Below, in pieces: positions 8,699 to 17,460 of a stretch of DNA of 64,000 nucleotides. Origin of the DNA: Chloroflexota bacterium (GTDB lineage Bacteria > Chloroflexota > Anaerolineae > Aggregatilineales > Phototrophicaceae). A program made the translations under genes and the position numbers. The notes under the pieces were generated by a model. The model saw nothing but the letters and a program-made list of their open reading frames with translations, did not search any database and was not told the DNA's origin. Positions within the stretch are counted from its first letter, which is position 1. Each line of letters begins with the position of its first letter. Location: the NCBI GenBank assembly GCA_026708115.1, contig JAPOVL010000035.1, positions 1-64,000 on the forward strand, written 5' to 3'.

Positions 8699-9904
8699 AT
8701 GAAGATTACCGAACTTCGAGCGGTCAATGTCGATCTGCCCAGGCCCGCGCCCAAGACCCCTGCGCGCCGCCCCTCCTGGAGCAAAACGACGCCCGTCGCC
8801 ATGCCCATCAGCAAATATCGCGAAGAATTTTACGGCCAGCCCGGCTCCTACCCCGGCAATCAAGGCGGCGCCGTCTGGGCGCAGGTAACGGCGGAAGACG
8901 GTACCTGGGGCCTGGGACGCAGCTATTTTGGCCGAGCCACCACCGCCATCATCGACGACGTTTACGCGCCCCTCTTGATCGGGCGCGACCCCTTCGCAAT
9001 CGAATACCTCAACGACCTCATGTGGCGCGCCACACAGCGCGTCGGCAGCGCCGGCCACGCCGATGTCGCGCGCAGCGCCGTCGATCTGGCCCTATGGGAC
9101 CTCAAGGGCAAACTTCTGGGTCAACCCGTCTACCGACTCATCGGCGGGCCCAGCCGAGGCGCCATCCCCCTCTACGCCACCGGCGACGACATCGACTGGG
9201 CGCAGGAACTCGGCTTCCAGCGCTTCAAGCTCACCAATCAGGCCCACTACGAGATGGGCATCGCCGCGCTCAACCTGATGGAAGAAAAAGTCGCCAAGAC
9301 CCGCGACCAAATCGGCGCCGACGCCGAACTAATGATCAACCCCGTCATGGCCTACAACCTCAGCTTCGCCGTGCAAATGGCCGAGCGCCTGCGCCCCTAT
9401 CATCTGCGCTGGATGGAAGAACCGCTCATCCCGCCCGACCTGGAAGGCCACATCGCCCTCAAGCGCGCCGTCCCCTGGATGCCCATCGCCACCGGCGAAG
9501 ATCATCACGGGCGTCACGCCTTCCGTCAACTGATCGAACACCGCGCCGTCGATGTCGTCCAGCCCGATATCAGTTGGTGCGGCGGACTCACCGAAGCCCT
9601 AAAAATTTACACCATCGCCGAAGCGGCCGGCATCCCCACCATTCTGCACGGCGGATGCAATTCGCCCTTCGGCCAACATTTCTCGCTGGCCATGCCGGAA
9701 TCGCCCTTCGCCGAATACTGGCTCGGCACCGACCCCGGCATTCCATTAGCCGAACTGCGCCCTATACCGGGCATGGCCATGCCGGCCGACGGCCAACTGA
9801 TACCCAACGACGCGCCCGGCTTCGGCATGGATATCAATCCCGACTGGATCCGTCCCTATTCCGGTCCCGCCGACGTCGACGTCACCTTGCGCACCTACGG
9901 CTAG
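8699..9904 (+). CDS. Enolase-superfamily (mandelate racemase/L-rhamnonate dehydratase-like) protein
   Basis: A 401-residue protein whose barrel domain resembles L-rhamnonate dehydratase: VDLALWDLKGK near 128-138, ELGFQRFKL (170-178), WMEEPL (239-244), ATGEDHHG (264-271) with metal ligand E267, D290 in VQPDISWCGGL and the base histidine H317 in ILHGG. The first metal-ligand position, an aspartate in L-rhamnonate dehydratase (LDCW), is N214 in LMINPVM, so metal binding or substrate may differ. GAGGTG overlaps the upstream stop region, indicating coupling. Acid-sugar dehydration to a 2-keto-3-deoxy acid is the likely class of reaction; it is distinct from the canonical copy at 14632-15825. Confidence 0.85.
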   Translation: MKITELRAVNVDLPRPAPKTPARRPSWSKTTPVAMPISKYREEFYGQPGSYPGNQGGAVWAQVTAEDGTWGLGRSYFGRATTAIIDDVYAPLLIGRDPFAIEYLNDLMWRATQRVGSAGHADVARSAVDLALWDLKGKLLGQPVYRLIGGPSRGAIPLYATGDDIDWAQELGFQRFKLTNQAHYEMGIAALNLMEEKVAKTRDQIGADAELMINPVMAYNLSFAVQMAERLRPYHLRWMEEPLIPPDLEGHIALKRAVPWMPIATGEDHHGRHAFRQLIEHRAVDVVQPDISWCGGLTEALKIYTIAEAAGIPTILHGGCNSPFGQHFSLAMPESPFAEYWLGTDPGIPLAELRPIPGMAMPADGQLIPNDAPGFGMDINPDWIRPYSGPADVDVTLRTYG

Positions 9905-9921
9905 CGCCGCTACAGGAGACG

Positions 9922-11001
9922 ATGATGAGCGAATCAGCCAGCGTGGCCATTGTCGGCAGCGGCTGGTGGGCGACCGCCAACCACCTGCCCGCCCTGGTCG
10001 CACGCGCCGATATCCAGGTCGCGGCCATCTGCGACATCAACGCAGACAAAGCGCGGTCTGCGGCCGATTACTTCGACGTGAACGCAACCTATACCGACCT
10101 CGCCGCCATGTTGCGCGATCGCCCGCTTGACGCGGCTGTCGTGGCCACCAACCACGCCGCCCACTACGCCGCCGCCCGCCAATGCCTGGAAGCCGGTCTC
10201 CATGTCTTCATCGAGAAACCAATGACCCTGCTCGCCGCCGAAGCGCGGCATCTGCTGCAGCTTGCCGCGGACCAAAACAAGCAAATCGTCATGGGTTATA
10301 ACCACACCTACCGTCCCTGCACACTGCGCGCCCGCGAACTCGTCAGCAGCGGCGAACTGGGCGCCGTGCAATATCTGGACGCGCAATTCTCGCGGCCCGT
10401 GTCCTCATTGCTGGCGGGCATCGACAACGTCACGATTGGCAATTTGCACCGTCCCGGCGATGTCTACGGGGATCCCGCCCGCTCCGGCGGCGGCCACGGT
10501 CAATTGCAGTTGACGCACATGGCCGGCATGCTCTTTTTCGCGACCGGGCTGCGTATCCGTCGCGTCCAGGCGCGTATGGCGAACCACGGCCTGGCCGTCG
10601 ATCTCGTCGTCGCCTGCACTGTCGAATTCGACAACGGCGCCCTGGGCGCTGTCGGCGGCACCGGACACGTCAGCGGAGGCGGCCAAAGCACCCGCCTGAC
10701 CATCTTCTGCGAAAAGGGCTGGCTGGATATCGACGATACCGCCGGCAGCCTGCACGTGGCCCGCGCCGACGGATCAACAGAATTCATCGATGCCGGCCCG
10801 GACGCCGATCAGGCGGAAAATCGCTACTTCTACGGTCCCATTCACAATTTCGCCGATGTCATCACCAAGCAAGCCGAAAACCACTGCTCCGGCCTGGTCG
10901 GCTGGCGCGCGGTCGAACTGCTGGACGCCGCCTATCGCTCGGCAGCGCGGGCGGGAACCGCCGTTTCCCTGGACGAACTCTATGAGGATAATGAATCATG
11001 A
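9922..11001 (+). CDS. Gfo/Idh/MocA family oxidoreductase
   Basis: A 359-residue NAD(P)-dependent dehydrogenase. The Rossmann motif is VGSGWW near the start, followed by the family signature HVFIEKPMTLLAAEA with its catalytic EKP lysine, and a C-terminal beta-sheet domain with 'GGGHGQLQLTHM'. The reading frame stays open far upstream into the preceding gene, but AGGAG at 9914-9918 and the Rossmann fold place the start at ATG 9922 or, with better spacing, ATG 9925. These enzymes oxidise a sugar, inositol or sugar-acid hydroxyl. It overlaps the next gene by ATGA and belongs to the same operon. Confidence 0.9.
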   Translation: MMSESASVAIVGSGWWATANHLPALVARADIQVAAICDINADKARSAADYFDVNATYTDLAAMLRDRPLDAAVVATNHAAHYAAARQCLEAGLHVFIEKPMTLLAAEARHLLQLAADQNKQIVMGYNHTYRPCTLRARELVSSGELGAVQYLDAQFSRPVSSLLAGIDNVTIGNLHRPGDVYGDPARSGGGHGQLQLTHMAGMLFFATGLRIRRVQARMANHGLAVDLVVACTVEFDNGALGAVGGTGHVSGGGQSTRLTIFCEKGWLDIDDTAGSLHVARADGSTEFIDAGPDADQAENRYFYGPIHNFADVITKQAENHCSGLVGWRAVELLDAAYRSAARAGTAVSLDELYEDNES

Positions 11002-11828
11002 TCTTTGACGCCCACTGCCACGCCTGGCAAACCTGGCCCTACGACCCGGCCGTGCCCGACCGCGCAACCCGCGGCAGCATCGAGCAATTGACCTTTGAAA
11101 TGGATAGCAACGGCGTCGACAAGGCGCTAATCGTCTGCGCCGAGATCGAAAACAACCCCGACAACAATCAATACGTTTACCAGAAAACAAGGACCTGCGG
11201 CGATCGCTTCGTCTACGTGGTCGATGTCGACAGCCGCTGGAAAGACAGCTATCACTGCGCTGGCGCGGCCGAACGCCTCGAGCGCGCCGTCCAACGCTGG
11301 CATCCCGTCGGTTTCACGCACTATCTGCTCGACGACGCCCAGGAAGGCGCCTGGCTCCATTCCCAAGCAGGTCAAGCCTTCTTTGAAGTCGCCTTGAGTC
11401 ACGGCTTGATCGCCAGCATCCATTGCCTGCCACAGCATCAAACGCACATACGCAAGCTGGCGGCGCTATTCCCCCAACTCAAGATCCTGATTCATCATAT
11501 GGGGCATCCCAAGGTCATCGAGCCGGAAACACAAGCCGAAGTGCTCGCAACAGCGGCCTACGACAATGTCTACATCAAGGTATCCGGCTTCTATAATGGC
11601 ACAACCCGGCCCAAGTGGGATTATCCCCTGGCCGACGTCCAGCCCATCCTGCAGGGCCTTCACCAGCGTTACGGGGCCCACCGCCTGCTCTGGGGCTCGG
11701 ATTATCCCGTCTGCCGCTGGTTCTACAGCCATCGCCACGCCATCGAAATCGTCCGTCATCACTGCCGTTTCTTGACCTCGGAAGCTATGGACAAAATCAT
11801 GGGAGAAAACCTCGCAGGCATTTTGTAA
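10998..11828 (+). CDS. Amidohydrolase-2 family TIM-barrel hydrolase
   Basis: A 276-residue metal-dependent hydrolase. The first metal motif is DAHCH at the N-terminus, a histidine lies in ILIHHMGHP, and the C-terminal aspartate is in LLWGSDYPVCR. Family members include lactonases (for example L-fucono-lactonase and L-rhamnono-lactonase types) and decarboxylases. Directly after a dehydrogenase that would make a lactone from a sugar, a sugar lactonase is the most economical role, but this is inference. Its ATG overlaps the stop of the dehydrogenase gene (ATGA). Confidence 0.85.
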   Translation: MIFDAHCHAWQTWPYDPAVPDRATRGSIEQLTFEMDSNGVDKALIVCAEIENNPDNNQYVYQKTRTCGDRFVYVVDVDSRWKDSYHCAGAAERLERAVQRWHPVGFTHYLLDDAQEGAWLHSQAGQAFFEVALSHGLIASIHCLPQHQTHIRKLAALFPQLKILIHHMGHPKVIEPETQAEVLATAAYDNVYIKVSGFYNGTTRPKWDYPLADVQPILQGLHQRYGAHRLLWGSDYPVCRWFYSHRHAIEIVRHHCRFLTSEAMDKIMGENLAGIL

Positions 11829-12450
11829 GACTTCTCCGACAAATGTAATGAACAAAAGCGTAGACGCGTCCCGCACTTCGAGGACCGCGAGGCGCGAAGG
11901 AGGCCCCCGCTGCCCAAATCAACTTGGCTCGCGCGACCATATAGTTGCCTCCTTCTTCCCGCCTTGTGCTATCGTTCGACATTACAACACATGCAGCCAC
12001 CTAGCCTGGCTGATGACATGATAGGTTTGATACGATTGGATATGAACGCAACAGGTCAACCGTCACAAGTATACATTATGGGGGAAATGGTAGGGGCGAC
12101 CTATCAGGTCGCCCGCCAGAGCGCAAAAAAACGGGGCGGCCAGCAGCCAAAGTCGGCGACCAGTGTCTACGCGACATGCGCGACCCCTCGCTCGCCCGCA
12201 ATCGCCACAGAATTGCTCGCGTTCCCGCCTATAGCTTGCCGCTGTCAACCCGGCGCCTCCGCAGCCTCCGATCCGGAGAGGAGGGTACCCCCCCCCGTAT
12301 ACATACTGTATCTATACGCTCACCCAAAAAGGGGCATTATATGGGCAACTTAAGGGGTATCTTCCCAGCATTTGAGAACGAAGACGCGCGATTTCCCGCC
12401 GCACTTGAGGTACAATCCAAGCGCCCTGACCAAACACTCGGAAACGCTTC
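11829..12450. other. 622-nt intergenic region
   Basis: No convincing gene is present; the open frame at 11964-12353 has no homologous look and runs through a repeat. The region holds a GGGCGACCT hairpin (12094-12114), an A7 run, a nine-C tract around 12288-12296 and an imperfect AT-rich dyad (GTATACATACTGTAT) just after it. TACAAT at about 12411 could be a -10 for the gene at 12451, with no good -35. Confidence 0.5.
12094..12114. repeat. REP-like GGGCGAC hairpin
   Basis: A perfect 9-bp stem GGGCGACCT with a 3-nt loop, preceded by GGTAG exactly as in the element at 3329. It is one member of the dispersed hairpin family described at 3329-3405. Confidence 0.65.
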
Positions 12451-13338
12451 ATGATCGTCGATGTGCACTCGCATACGCCCCAATACCGCGGCCCTGTGCC
12501 GCCCGAGCGCCGCATAATCAATCCCGCCTGGCGGCCCGATCGCGCCGTCAGCTCGGTCTACAACTGGGACGAATACCTGGCGGAGCAGACTCCGGCCGAC
12601 ATCACCATCGTCTTCGGCGTCGCCTGGCACCCGGGCGATAGCACCGGCGGCGTCAACGGCGTCGACGAGCCATCCGATATGCCCGGCAACGTCAATGATA
12701 AAACCGCCGCTTTCGCTCACGCCTACCCACAGCGCCTGATCGGCTTCATGTCCCTGCACCCGCACGACCCGCGCGCCCTCGACGAGCTGGCGCGTTGCAA
12801 AGACGATCTCGGCTTGCGCGGCATCAAACTCGGCGCCAACTATCAGATCTTTCATCCGCTGGAAGCACGCGCCCTGGCGATCTACGGGCAGGCCCAGCAA
12901 CACGGCCTGCCCGTCCTGTTCCATCAGGGCACATCGCCCGTGCGCATGGCGCCCATACGCTTTGCCCATCCCCTGCTCATGGACGAAGTCGCCATGCGCT
13001 ATCCCGATCTCAAAATCATCATGGCGCACCTGGGCCATCCCTGGACCGTGGACACCGCCGTTGTCATCCGCAAGCACCCCAACGTCTATGCCGATATTTC
13101 CGGCTTGTTCTACCGAGCTTTCGGCTTCTACGAAGCCATGATCAAAGCCGCCGAGTGGAACGTGCTCGATAAACTGCTCTTCGCCAGCGACTATCCCGTC
13201 ACCACAGCGGCGGAAACCTTCCAGTCCCTGCACAAGGTCAACAGCATAGTCGAAGGAACGAACTTGCCCAGAGTTCCCGAAGACAAACTTGAAGCCATCA
13301 TCTATCGCGATTCGCTCGCGCTTTTGGGGTTAAGCTAA
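12451..13338 (+). CDS. Amidohydrolase-2 family protein
   Basis: A 295-residue TIM-barrel metal hydrolase with the N-terminal metal motif VDVHSHT, a middle segment 'LRGIKLGANYQIF', histidines in IIMAHLGHPW and the C-terminal LLFASDYPV. The best-known relatives are decarboxylases and lactonases. It is only distantly similar to the amidohydrolase at 10998. After a 622-nt gap it starts a new pair with the aminotransferase gene one base downstream, so it may have its own promoter. The ribosome-binding site is weak. Substrate unknown. Confidence 0.85.
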   Translation: MIVDVHSHTPQYRGPVPPERRIINPAWRPDRAVSSVYNWDEYLAEQTPADITIVFGVAWHPGDSTGGVNGVDEPSDMPGNVNDKTAAFAHAYPQRLIGFMSLHPHDPRALDELARCKDDLGLRGIKLGANYQIFHPLEARALAIYGQAQQHGLPVLFHQGTSPVRMAPIRFAHPLLMDEVAMRYPDLKIIMAHLGHPWTVDTAVVIRKHPNVYADISGLFYRAFGFYEAMIKAAEWNVLDKLLFASDYPVTTAAETFQSLHKVNSIVEGTNLPRVPEDKLEAIIYRDSLALLGLS

Positions 13339-13339
13339 C

Positions 13340-14635
13340 ATGACAAACGCAGCGCTTTTTGAAAGGGCCGTCGCCGTCACGCCCGGCGGCGTCAACTCCG
13401 GTACGCGCGGACTGACAGAACCCATCGTCTGGGATTCCGGCGACGGCGCTTACCTGGTCGATGTCGACGGCAAACGCTATCTGGATTATCACGCCGCCTT
13501 CGGCCCCATCATCCTCGGGCACAACCATCCAGCCGTCAACGCGGCCGTCGCCCAAGCCCTGACGCGGGTCGATCTCACCGGCGTCGGCACCACCGAGCTG
13601 GAAATCCGTCTGGCCGAGAAAATCGTGCAGCATGTGCCCTCGGCGGAGATGGCGCTGCTCTTCGGCGCCGGGACCGAGGCCACCTACCTGGCGGGGCGCC
13701 TGGCGCGGGCCGTCACCGGCCGCCCAAAGCTGATCAAATTCCAGGGCTGCTTCCACGGCTGGCACGACTATCTGCTGATGAACATCATCAGCCCGCCCAA
13801 CAAGATCGGCGCGAAGGATCCCGCCTCCGCCGGCATGCTCCCGGAAGCGATCGAGAACACCATAGTCCTGCCTTTCAACAACAGCGACGCGGTAGCAAGT
13901 ACAGTTGAGGCGGGGGGCGATGAGATCGCCGCCATCATCCTGGAACCGATCCCGCACAATATCGGCTGCGTCCTGCCGCAACGCGACTTCGTGGCGACCC
14001 TGCGGCGCCTCTGCGACGACCACGGCATCATCCTGATCTTTGACGAAGTGATCACCGGCTTCCGGCATGGACTCGGCGGCTATCAGGAAAAACTGGGCAT
14101 CCTGCCGGATTTGACGACCCTGGCCAAAGCCATCGCCAACGGCTATCCCTGCGCCGCGCTCGCCGGCCGCAAAGACCTGATGATGCGCTTTTCCAGCGCC
14201 GGCGGCGATGTCTTCGTCGGCGGCACTTACAACGGACACCCCGTCGCCACGTCAGCAGCGCTGGCTACGATCAACGAACTGGAAGACGACGCCGTCTATG
14301 AAAGGCTCTTCCGCCTGGGCGACAAAGCCCGCCGCGGCCTGCAAGAAATCGCCGATCGACTCGATATCGACATGACCGTAGCGGGTTATGGATCGGTCTT
14401 CGTGCCCTATTTCATGAGCGGCGCCATCACGCACTACGCGGATCTGCTGCGCAATAACAGCGAAGCCGATGTCATGTTCCGCACCGAGATGGGTAAACGC
14501 GGCATCTTCATGCTGCCGATGGCGATGAAGCGCAATCATATCTCCGCGGCCCATAGCGAAGCCGATATCGACCATACGCTCGCTGTCGCGGAAGAGGTGC
14601 TGAAAGAAATGAGCCGCAATTATGGACTGCGTTAA
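13340..14635 (+). CDS. Class III aminotransferase (glutamate-1-semialdehyde aminomutase-like)
   Basis: A 431-residue PLP enzyme of fold type I. The PLP lysine is K263 in LTTLAKAIANG, preceded by the aspartate motif LIFDEVITGFR; 'GTEATYLAGRLARA' and 'FQGCFHGWHDY' are typical of the GSA-aminomutase subgroup. It starts one base after the amidohydrolase stop. The genomic setting is catabolic and no tetrapyrrole gene is nearby, so an amino-sugar or amino-acid transaminase is more likely than HemL. Its TAA overlaps the TAA of the converging rhamnonate dehydratase gene in a GTTAAC palindrome. Confidence 0.88.
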   Translation: MTNAALFERAVAVTPGGVNSGTRGLTEPIVWDSGDGAYLVDVDGKRYLDYHAAFGPIILGHNHPAVNAAVAQALTRVDLTGVGTTELEIRLAEKIVQHVPSAEMALLFGAGTEATYLAGRLARAVTGRPKLIKFQGCFHGWHDYLLMNIISPPNKIGAKDPASAGMLPEAIENTIVLPFNNSDAVASTVEAGGDEIAAIILEPIPHNIGCVLPQRDFVATLRRLCDDHGIILIFDEVITGFRHGLGGYQEKLGILPDLTTLAKAIANGYPCAALAGRKDLMMRFSSAGGDVFVGGTYNGHPVATSAALATINELEDDAVYERLFRLGDKARRGLQEIADRLDIDMTVAGYGSVFVPYFMSGAITHYADLLRNNSEADVMFRTEMGKRGIFMLPMAMKRNHISAAHSEADIDHTLAVAEEVLKEMSRNYGLR

Positions 14636-15825
14636 CCGGCGTCTTCGGCGCAGGGCCTGCGCAGGTTCAATCCTTCCCGGTTCAGCTCAACGCCCCAGCC
14701 CGGCTTCTCACCCAAGCGCATATAGCCGTCCTGCGGCAAGGGCTCGTCAACGAAGATATCGCCGAAGATCGGCATTATCTCATCGGCCCCCGGGCTCATC
14801 ATCAAGAACTCCGCCATCGGGCAATTAGTGAAGGCAAGCTGCAGATGATATGCGAAGATGCCCGAGCCGTGCGGAATGACCGGGATATCATAAGCCGAGG
14901 CCATCGCCACGATGCGCCGCGCTTCCGTCATGCCGCCGACCCAGGTTAGATCCGGCTGCAAAATATCGAAACACTTGCGCGCGATCAGCTCGCGATAGCC
15001 ATAACGGGTGTATTCGTGTTCGCCGCCGGTGAACAAACAGGACGATACAGTCGCTTTCAATTCGGCGCAGCCGTCGTAATCGTCCGGCGGCAGGCATTCT
15101 TCCAGCCAATAGACCCCGTAGGGTTCAAGCGCTTTGGCCAATTGGATCGCATAGGGAACGGTCAGCGACATATAACAATCGAACATGAGGCGAAAATCGG
15201 GACCGACGCGCGCCCGCGATTTTTCCATCAACGCCACGTTTTTCTTCAAGCCCTCGACTCCGTCCGCGGGACCGTACATCAAGGGCAGCTTGGCGGCGCA
15301 AAAGCCCATTTCCTGCGCCAGATCCGGCCGAATTGTGGTCGCGTACATCGGCAGCTTGTCTTTGGTCTTGCCGCCTAAAAGAGCATAGACAGGCTCGCCG
15401 CGCAGCTTGCCCAGCACATCCCACAGCGCCAGATCGACCGCGCTGATGGCGTGAATCGCCAGTCCCTTGCGCCCATAAGGCAAGGTCGCGCGCCACATCT
15501 GATCCCACATGACTTCGATATTGCGGGGCGATTGACCCACCAGGAAACGCTTGAGGTGCCGCTCGATGATGAAACAGGCCGGTTCTCCGCCGGTGCTGAT
15601 GCCAACGCCGGTACTGCCGTCCTCCAGTTCCACCTCGACGATCACGCCGCCCAGCGCGTTGATGCCCCAGCTGACGCGGGAGTCCTTGTACGCCTCATAT
15701 ATGGACATGGGGTTGGCGATGGGCGTATCAATGATCCAGTGGCCCCGCGGCTGAAAATGATAATCCGCCCCGCCGCTGTCATCGTTGACATAAGCCCGCA
15801 CATCGACGATCTTGGCGCCTTTCAT
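14632..15825 (-). CDS. rhmD: L-rhamnonate dehydratase
   Basis: A 397-residue enolase-superfamily enzyme that closely follows L-rhamnonate dehydratase along its length: RVSWGINALGG near residue 50, ISAVDLALWDVLGKLRGEPV, YATTIRPDLAQEMGF, the metal ligands LMFDCYMS (Asp), WLEECLPP (Glu) and TGGEHEY (Glu), QPDLTWVGG and the base histidine in VIPHGS. The reaction is dehydration of L-rhamnonate (or a similar 6-deoxy or C5 acid) to the 2-keto-3-deoxy acid. It is the last gene of the long minus-strand operon, 18 nt after the D-aminoacylase-like gene, with a purine-rich ribosome-binding site (GGGGGAAG). Confidence 0.88.
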   Translation of the reverse strand: MKGAKIVDVRAYVNDDSGGADYHFQPRGHWIIDTPIANPMSIYEAYKDSRVSWGINALGGVIVEVELEDGSTGVGISTGGEPACFIIERHLKRFLVGQSPRNIEVMWDQMWRATLPYGRKGLAIHAISAVDLALWDVLGKLRGEPVYALLGGKTKDKLPMYATTIRPDLAQEMGFCAAKLPLMYGPADGVEGLKKNVALMEKSRARVGPDFRLMFDCYMSLTVPYAIQLAKALEPYGVYWLEECLPPDDYDGCAELKATVSSCLFTGGEHEYTRYGYRELIARKCFDILQPDLTWVGGMTEARRIVAMASAYDIPVIPHGSGIFAYHLQLAFTNCPMAEFLMMSPGADEIMPIFGDIFVDEPLPQDGYMRLGEKPGWGVELNREGLNLRRPCAEDAG

Positions 15826-15843
15826 CGCACTTCCCCCGCCCGC

Positions 15844-17460
15844 CTAAAAGGTGTCATGGCGCTCGTGCTGCCTCCCGAAGGGATCGCGCAGGGCGCGGCC
15901 AGCCGTCGCGCCAGTCGGCTGTCCGTCCGCCAGCGCCTGCACGCCGTTGACAATGACATCGCTGACGCCCTCGGCAAGGCTGCGCGGCTGCTCGTAGGTC
16001 GCTGTCGCGCGCAGCCTGTCGGGATCGAATACGGTCAAGTCCGCTTTGCAGCCCGGGCGGACGATGCCGCGGTCCAGGCTGCCGATGCGCCGGGCGGGGG
16101 CGGAAGTGATCTTGCGAACCCCCTCTTCCCAACTCATAAGCCCCAGGTCGCGCGCATAATGCGACAAAAACCGCGCGTGAGCCCCCCATCCCCGCGGGTG
16201 CGGCTGACCGCCGACCAGGATCCCATCGCTGCCGACGACATGCGCCGGGTGCTGCATGAGGGCTTGCACGTGCTCTTCAATCCCGAAGAAAGCCAGGCAA
16301 GACACGCCCAGTCGCGTTTCCACCAGCAGATCGGCGAAGAAATCGAAGGGCGGCTTGCCGGCCCGCTCGGCCGCCTCCGGCAAGGACATGCCGATGATAG
16401 CCGGGTCATGATCCCCCAAGATGCCGCCGATACGCAGCATTTCCCAACCCAGTGGCACGCCCTGCATGCCGTCAGAGCCGGTCACTTCCAGTTCCTGCCG
16501 CAGTTTCGCCCGACTCTCCGGCGAACTCAGATGTCCCAAAATGGCTTCGGTGCCGCCCTCATGCGCCCAACTGGGCAGCATGGCGTGCAAATAAGTCTGG
16601 CCTGCCAGATAGGGATAGGCATCCAGGGTCACTTCTACACCGTCGGCGCGCGCGCCGTCGATCATGTCGATCAATTCGCCCACGCGCCCCTGGTTGATGG
16701 GAAAGCTCAAGTGACAATGCGTCAGATGCACCGGCACGCCGGCGCGCCGGCCGATCTCGATCGAATCCCAATAACCCTTGAGCGCTTCAACGCCGTAGTT
16801 GCGGTGATGCGGACAGTAAAATCCCTGATAGGGGCGAATGACCTGGCAGAGTTCGACCAATTCATCGTCGCTAGCGAACATGCAGGGCGCGTAAGTCAAG
16901 CCGGTCGACAAGCCGATCGCGCCTTCGCGCATGCACTGATCGAGGATCGCCTTCATGCGCGCCATTTCGGCGGCGCTCGGCTCGCGGTTTTCCATGCCGA
17001 CAACCGCCATGCGAATCGTGCCTTGCGAGGCGAAGCTGGCTACATTGACGGCGGAAACCCCGTCAAAGCGGTCGAGATAGCTGGTCAGCGTGGTCCATTC
17101 GCGCTCAATGTCAGGCAGGCCATTCCAGGCCGACAGTTGATCGCGCAAGATTGCCGCCGTCTCCGGCGTGGCCGGCGCCAGGCCCAAGCCATCGTGCCCG
17201 ATCACATCGGTTGTCACGCCTTGATAGATCTTGCATTCGTGGGAAGGATTGACCAGTGGCTGCAAGTCAGAATGCGTATGCATGTCAATGAAACCGGGGC
17301 TGACAAAGCGCCCGTCGGCTTTGATTGTAACTTTGGCCGCTTCGCCCGCCAGCCTCCCGACTGCCACGATTTGATCGCCAGCGACGGCGACATCCGCCCA
17401 GAACCAGGGCGATCCCGTGCCGTCAACAACGCGTCCGCCTTCAATCAGCAGATCGTGCAT
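15844..17460 (-). CDS. D-aminoacylase-type amidohydrolase
   Basis: A 538-residue amidohydrolase of the N-acyl-D-amino-acid deacylase family. It has the N-terminal beta strands (LLIEGGRVVDGTGSPWFWAD), the metal motif GFIDMHTHSDL and, near residue 200, GAIGLSTGLTYAP, a family hallmark. In typical D-aminoacylases a metal-binding cysteine sits in a GNCG motif; here that segment reads IGHDGLGLAP, so cysteine is replaced by aspartate. The start ATG overlaps the preceding dehydrogenase stop (TGATG). Activity on N-acyl-D-amino acids or other cyclic or acyl amides is expected; the altered ligand leaves the substrate open. Confidence 0.82.
   Translation of the reverse strand: MHDLLIEGGRVVDGTGSPWFWADVAVAGDQIVAVGRLAGEAAKVTIKADGRFVSPGFIDMHTHSDLQPLVNPSHECKIYQGVTTDVIGHDGLGLAPATPETAAILRDQLSAWNGLPDIEREWTTLTSYLDRFDGVSAVNVASFASQGTIRMAVVGMENREPSAAEMARMKAILDQCMREGAIGLSTGLTYAPCMFASDDELVELCQVIRPYQGFYCPHHRNYGVEALKGYWDSIEIGRRAGVPVHLTHCHLSFPINQGRVGELIDMIDGARADGVEVTLDAYPYLAGQTYLHAMLPSWAHEGGTEAILGHLSSPESRAKLRQELEVTGSDGMQGVPLGWEMLRIGGILGDHDPAIIGMSLPEAAERAGKPPFDFFADLLVETRLGVSCLAFFGIEEHVQALMQHPAHVVGSDGILVGGQPHPRGWGAHARFLSHYARDLGLMSWEEGVRKITSAPARRIGSLDRGIVRPGCKADLTVFDPDRLRATATYEQPRSLAEGVSDVIVNGVQALADGQPTGATAGRALRDPFGRQHERHDTF

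Noticed and set aside
9022..9921. N-terminal extension of the Gfo/Idh/MocA gene by 300 codons
   Set aside because: It is an out-of-frame reading of the dehydratase gene; the Rossmann motif and an AGGAG site set the start at 9922/9925.
11964..12353. A 129-codon open frame in the 622-nt gap
   Set aside because: It crosses a REP hairpin and a homopolymer tract, has no ribosome-binding site and no recognisable domain.
13340..14635. HemL (glutamate-1-semialdehyde aminomutase for tetrapyrroles)
   Set aside because: Sequence belongs to the broad class III group, but the gene pairs with an amidohydrolase in a catabolic cluster and no other heme gene is present.
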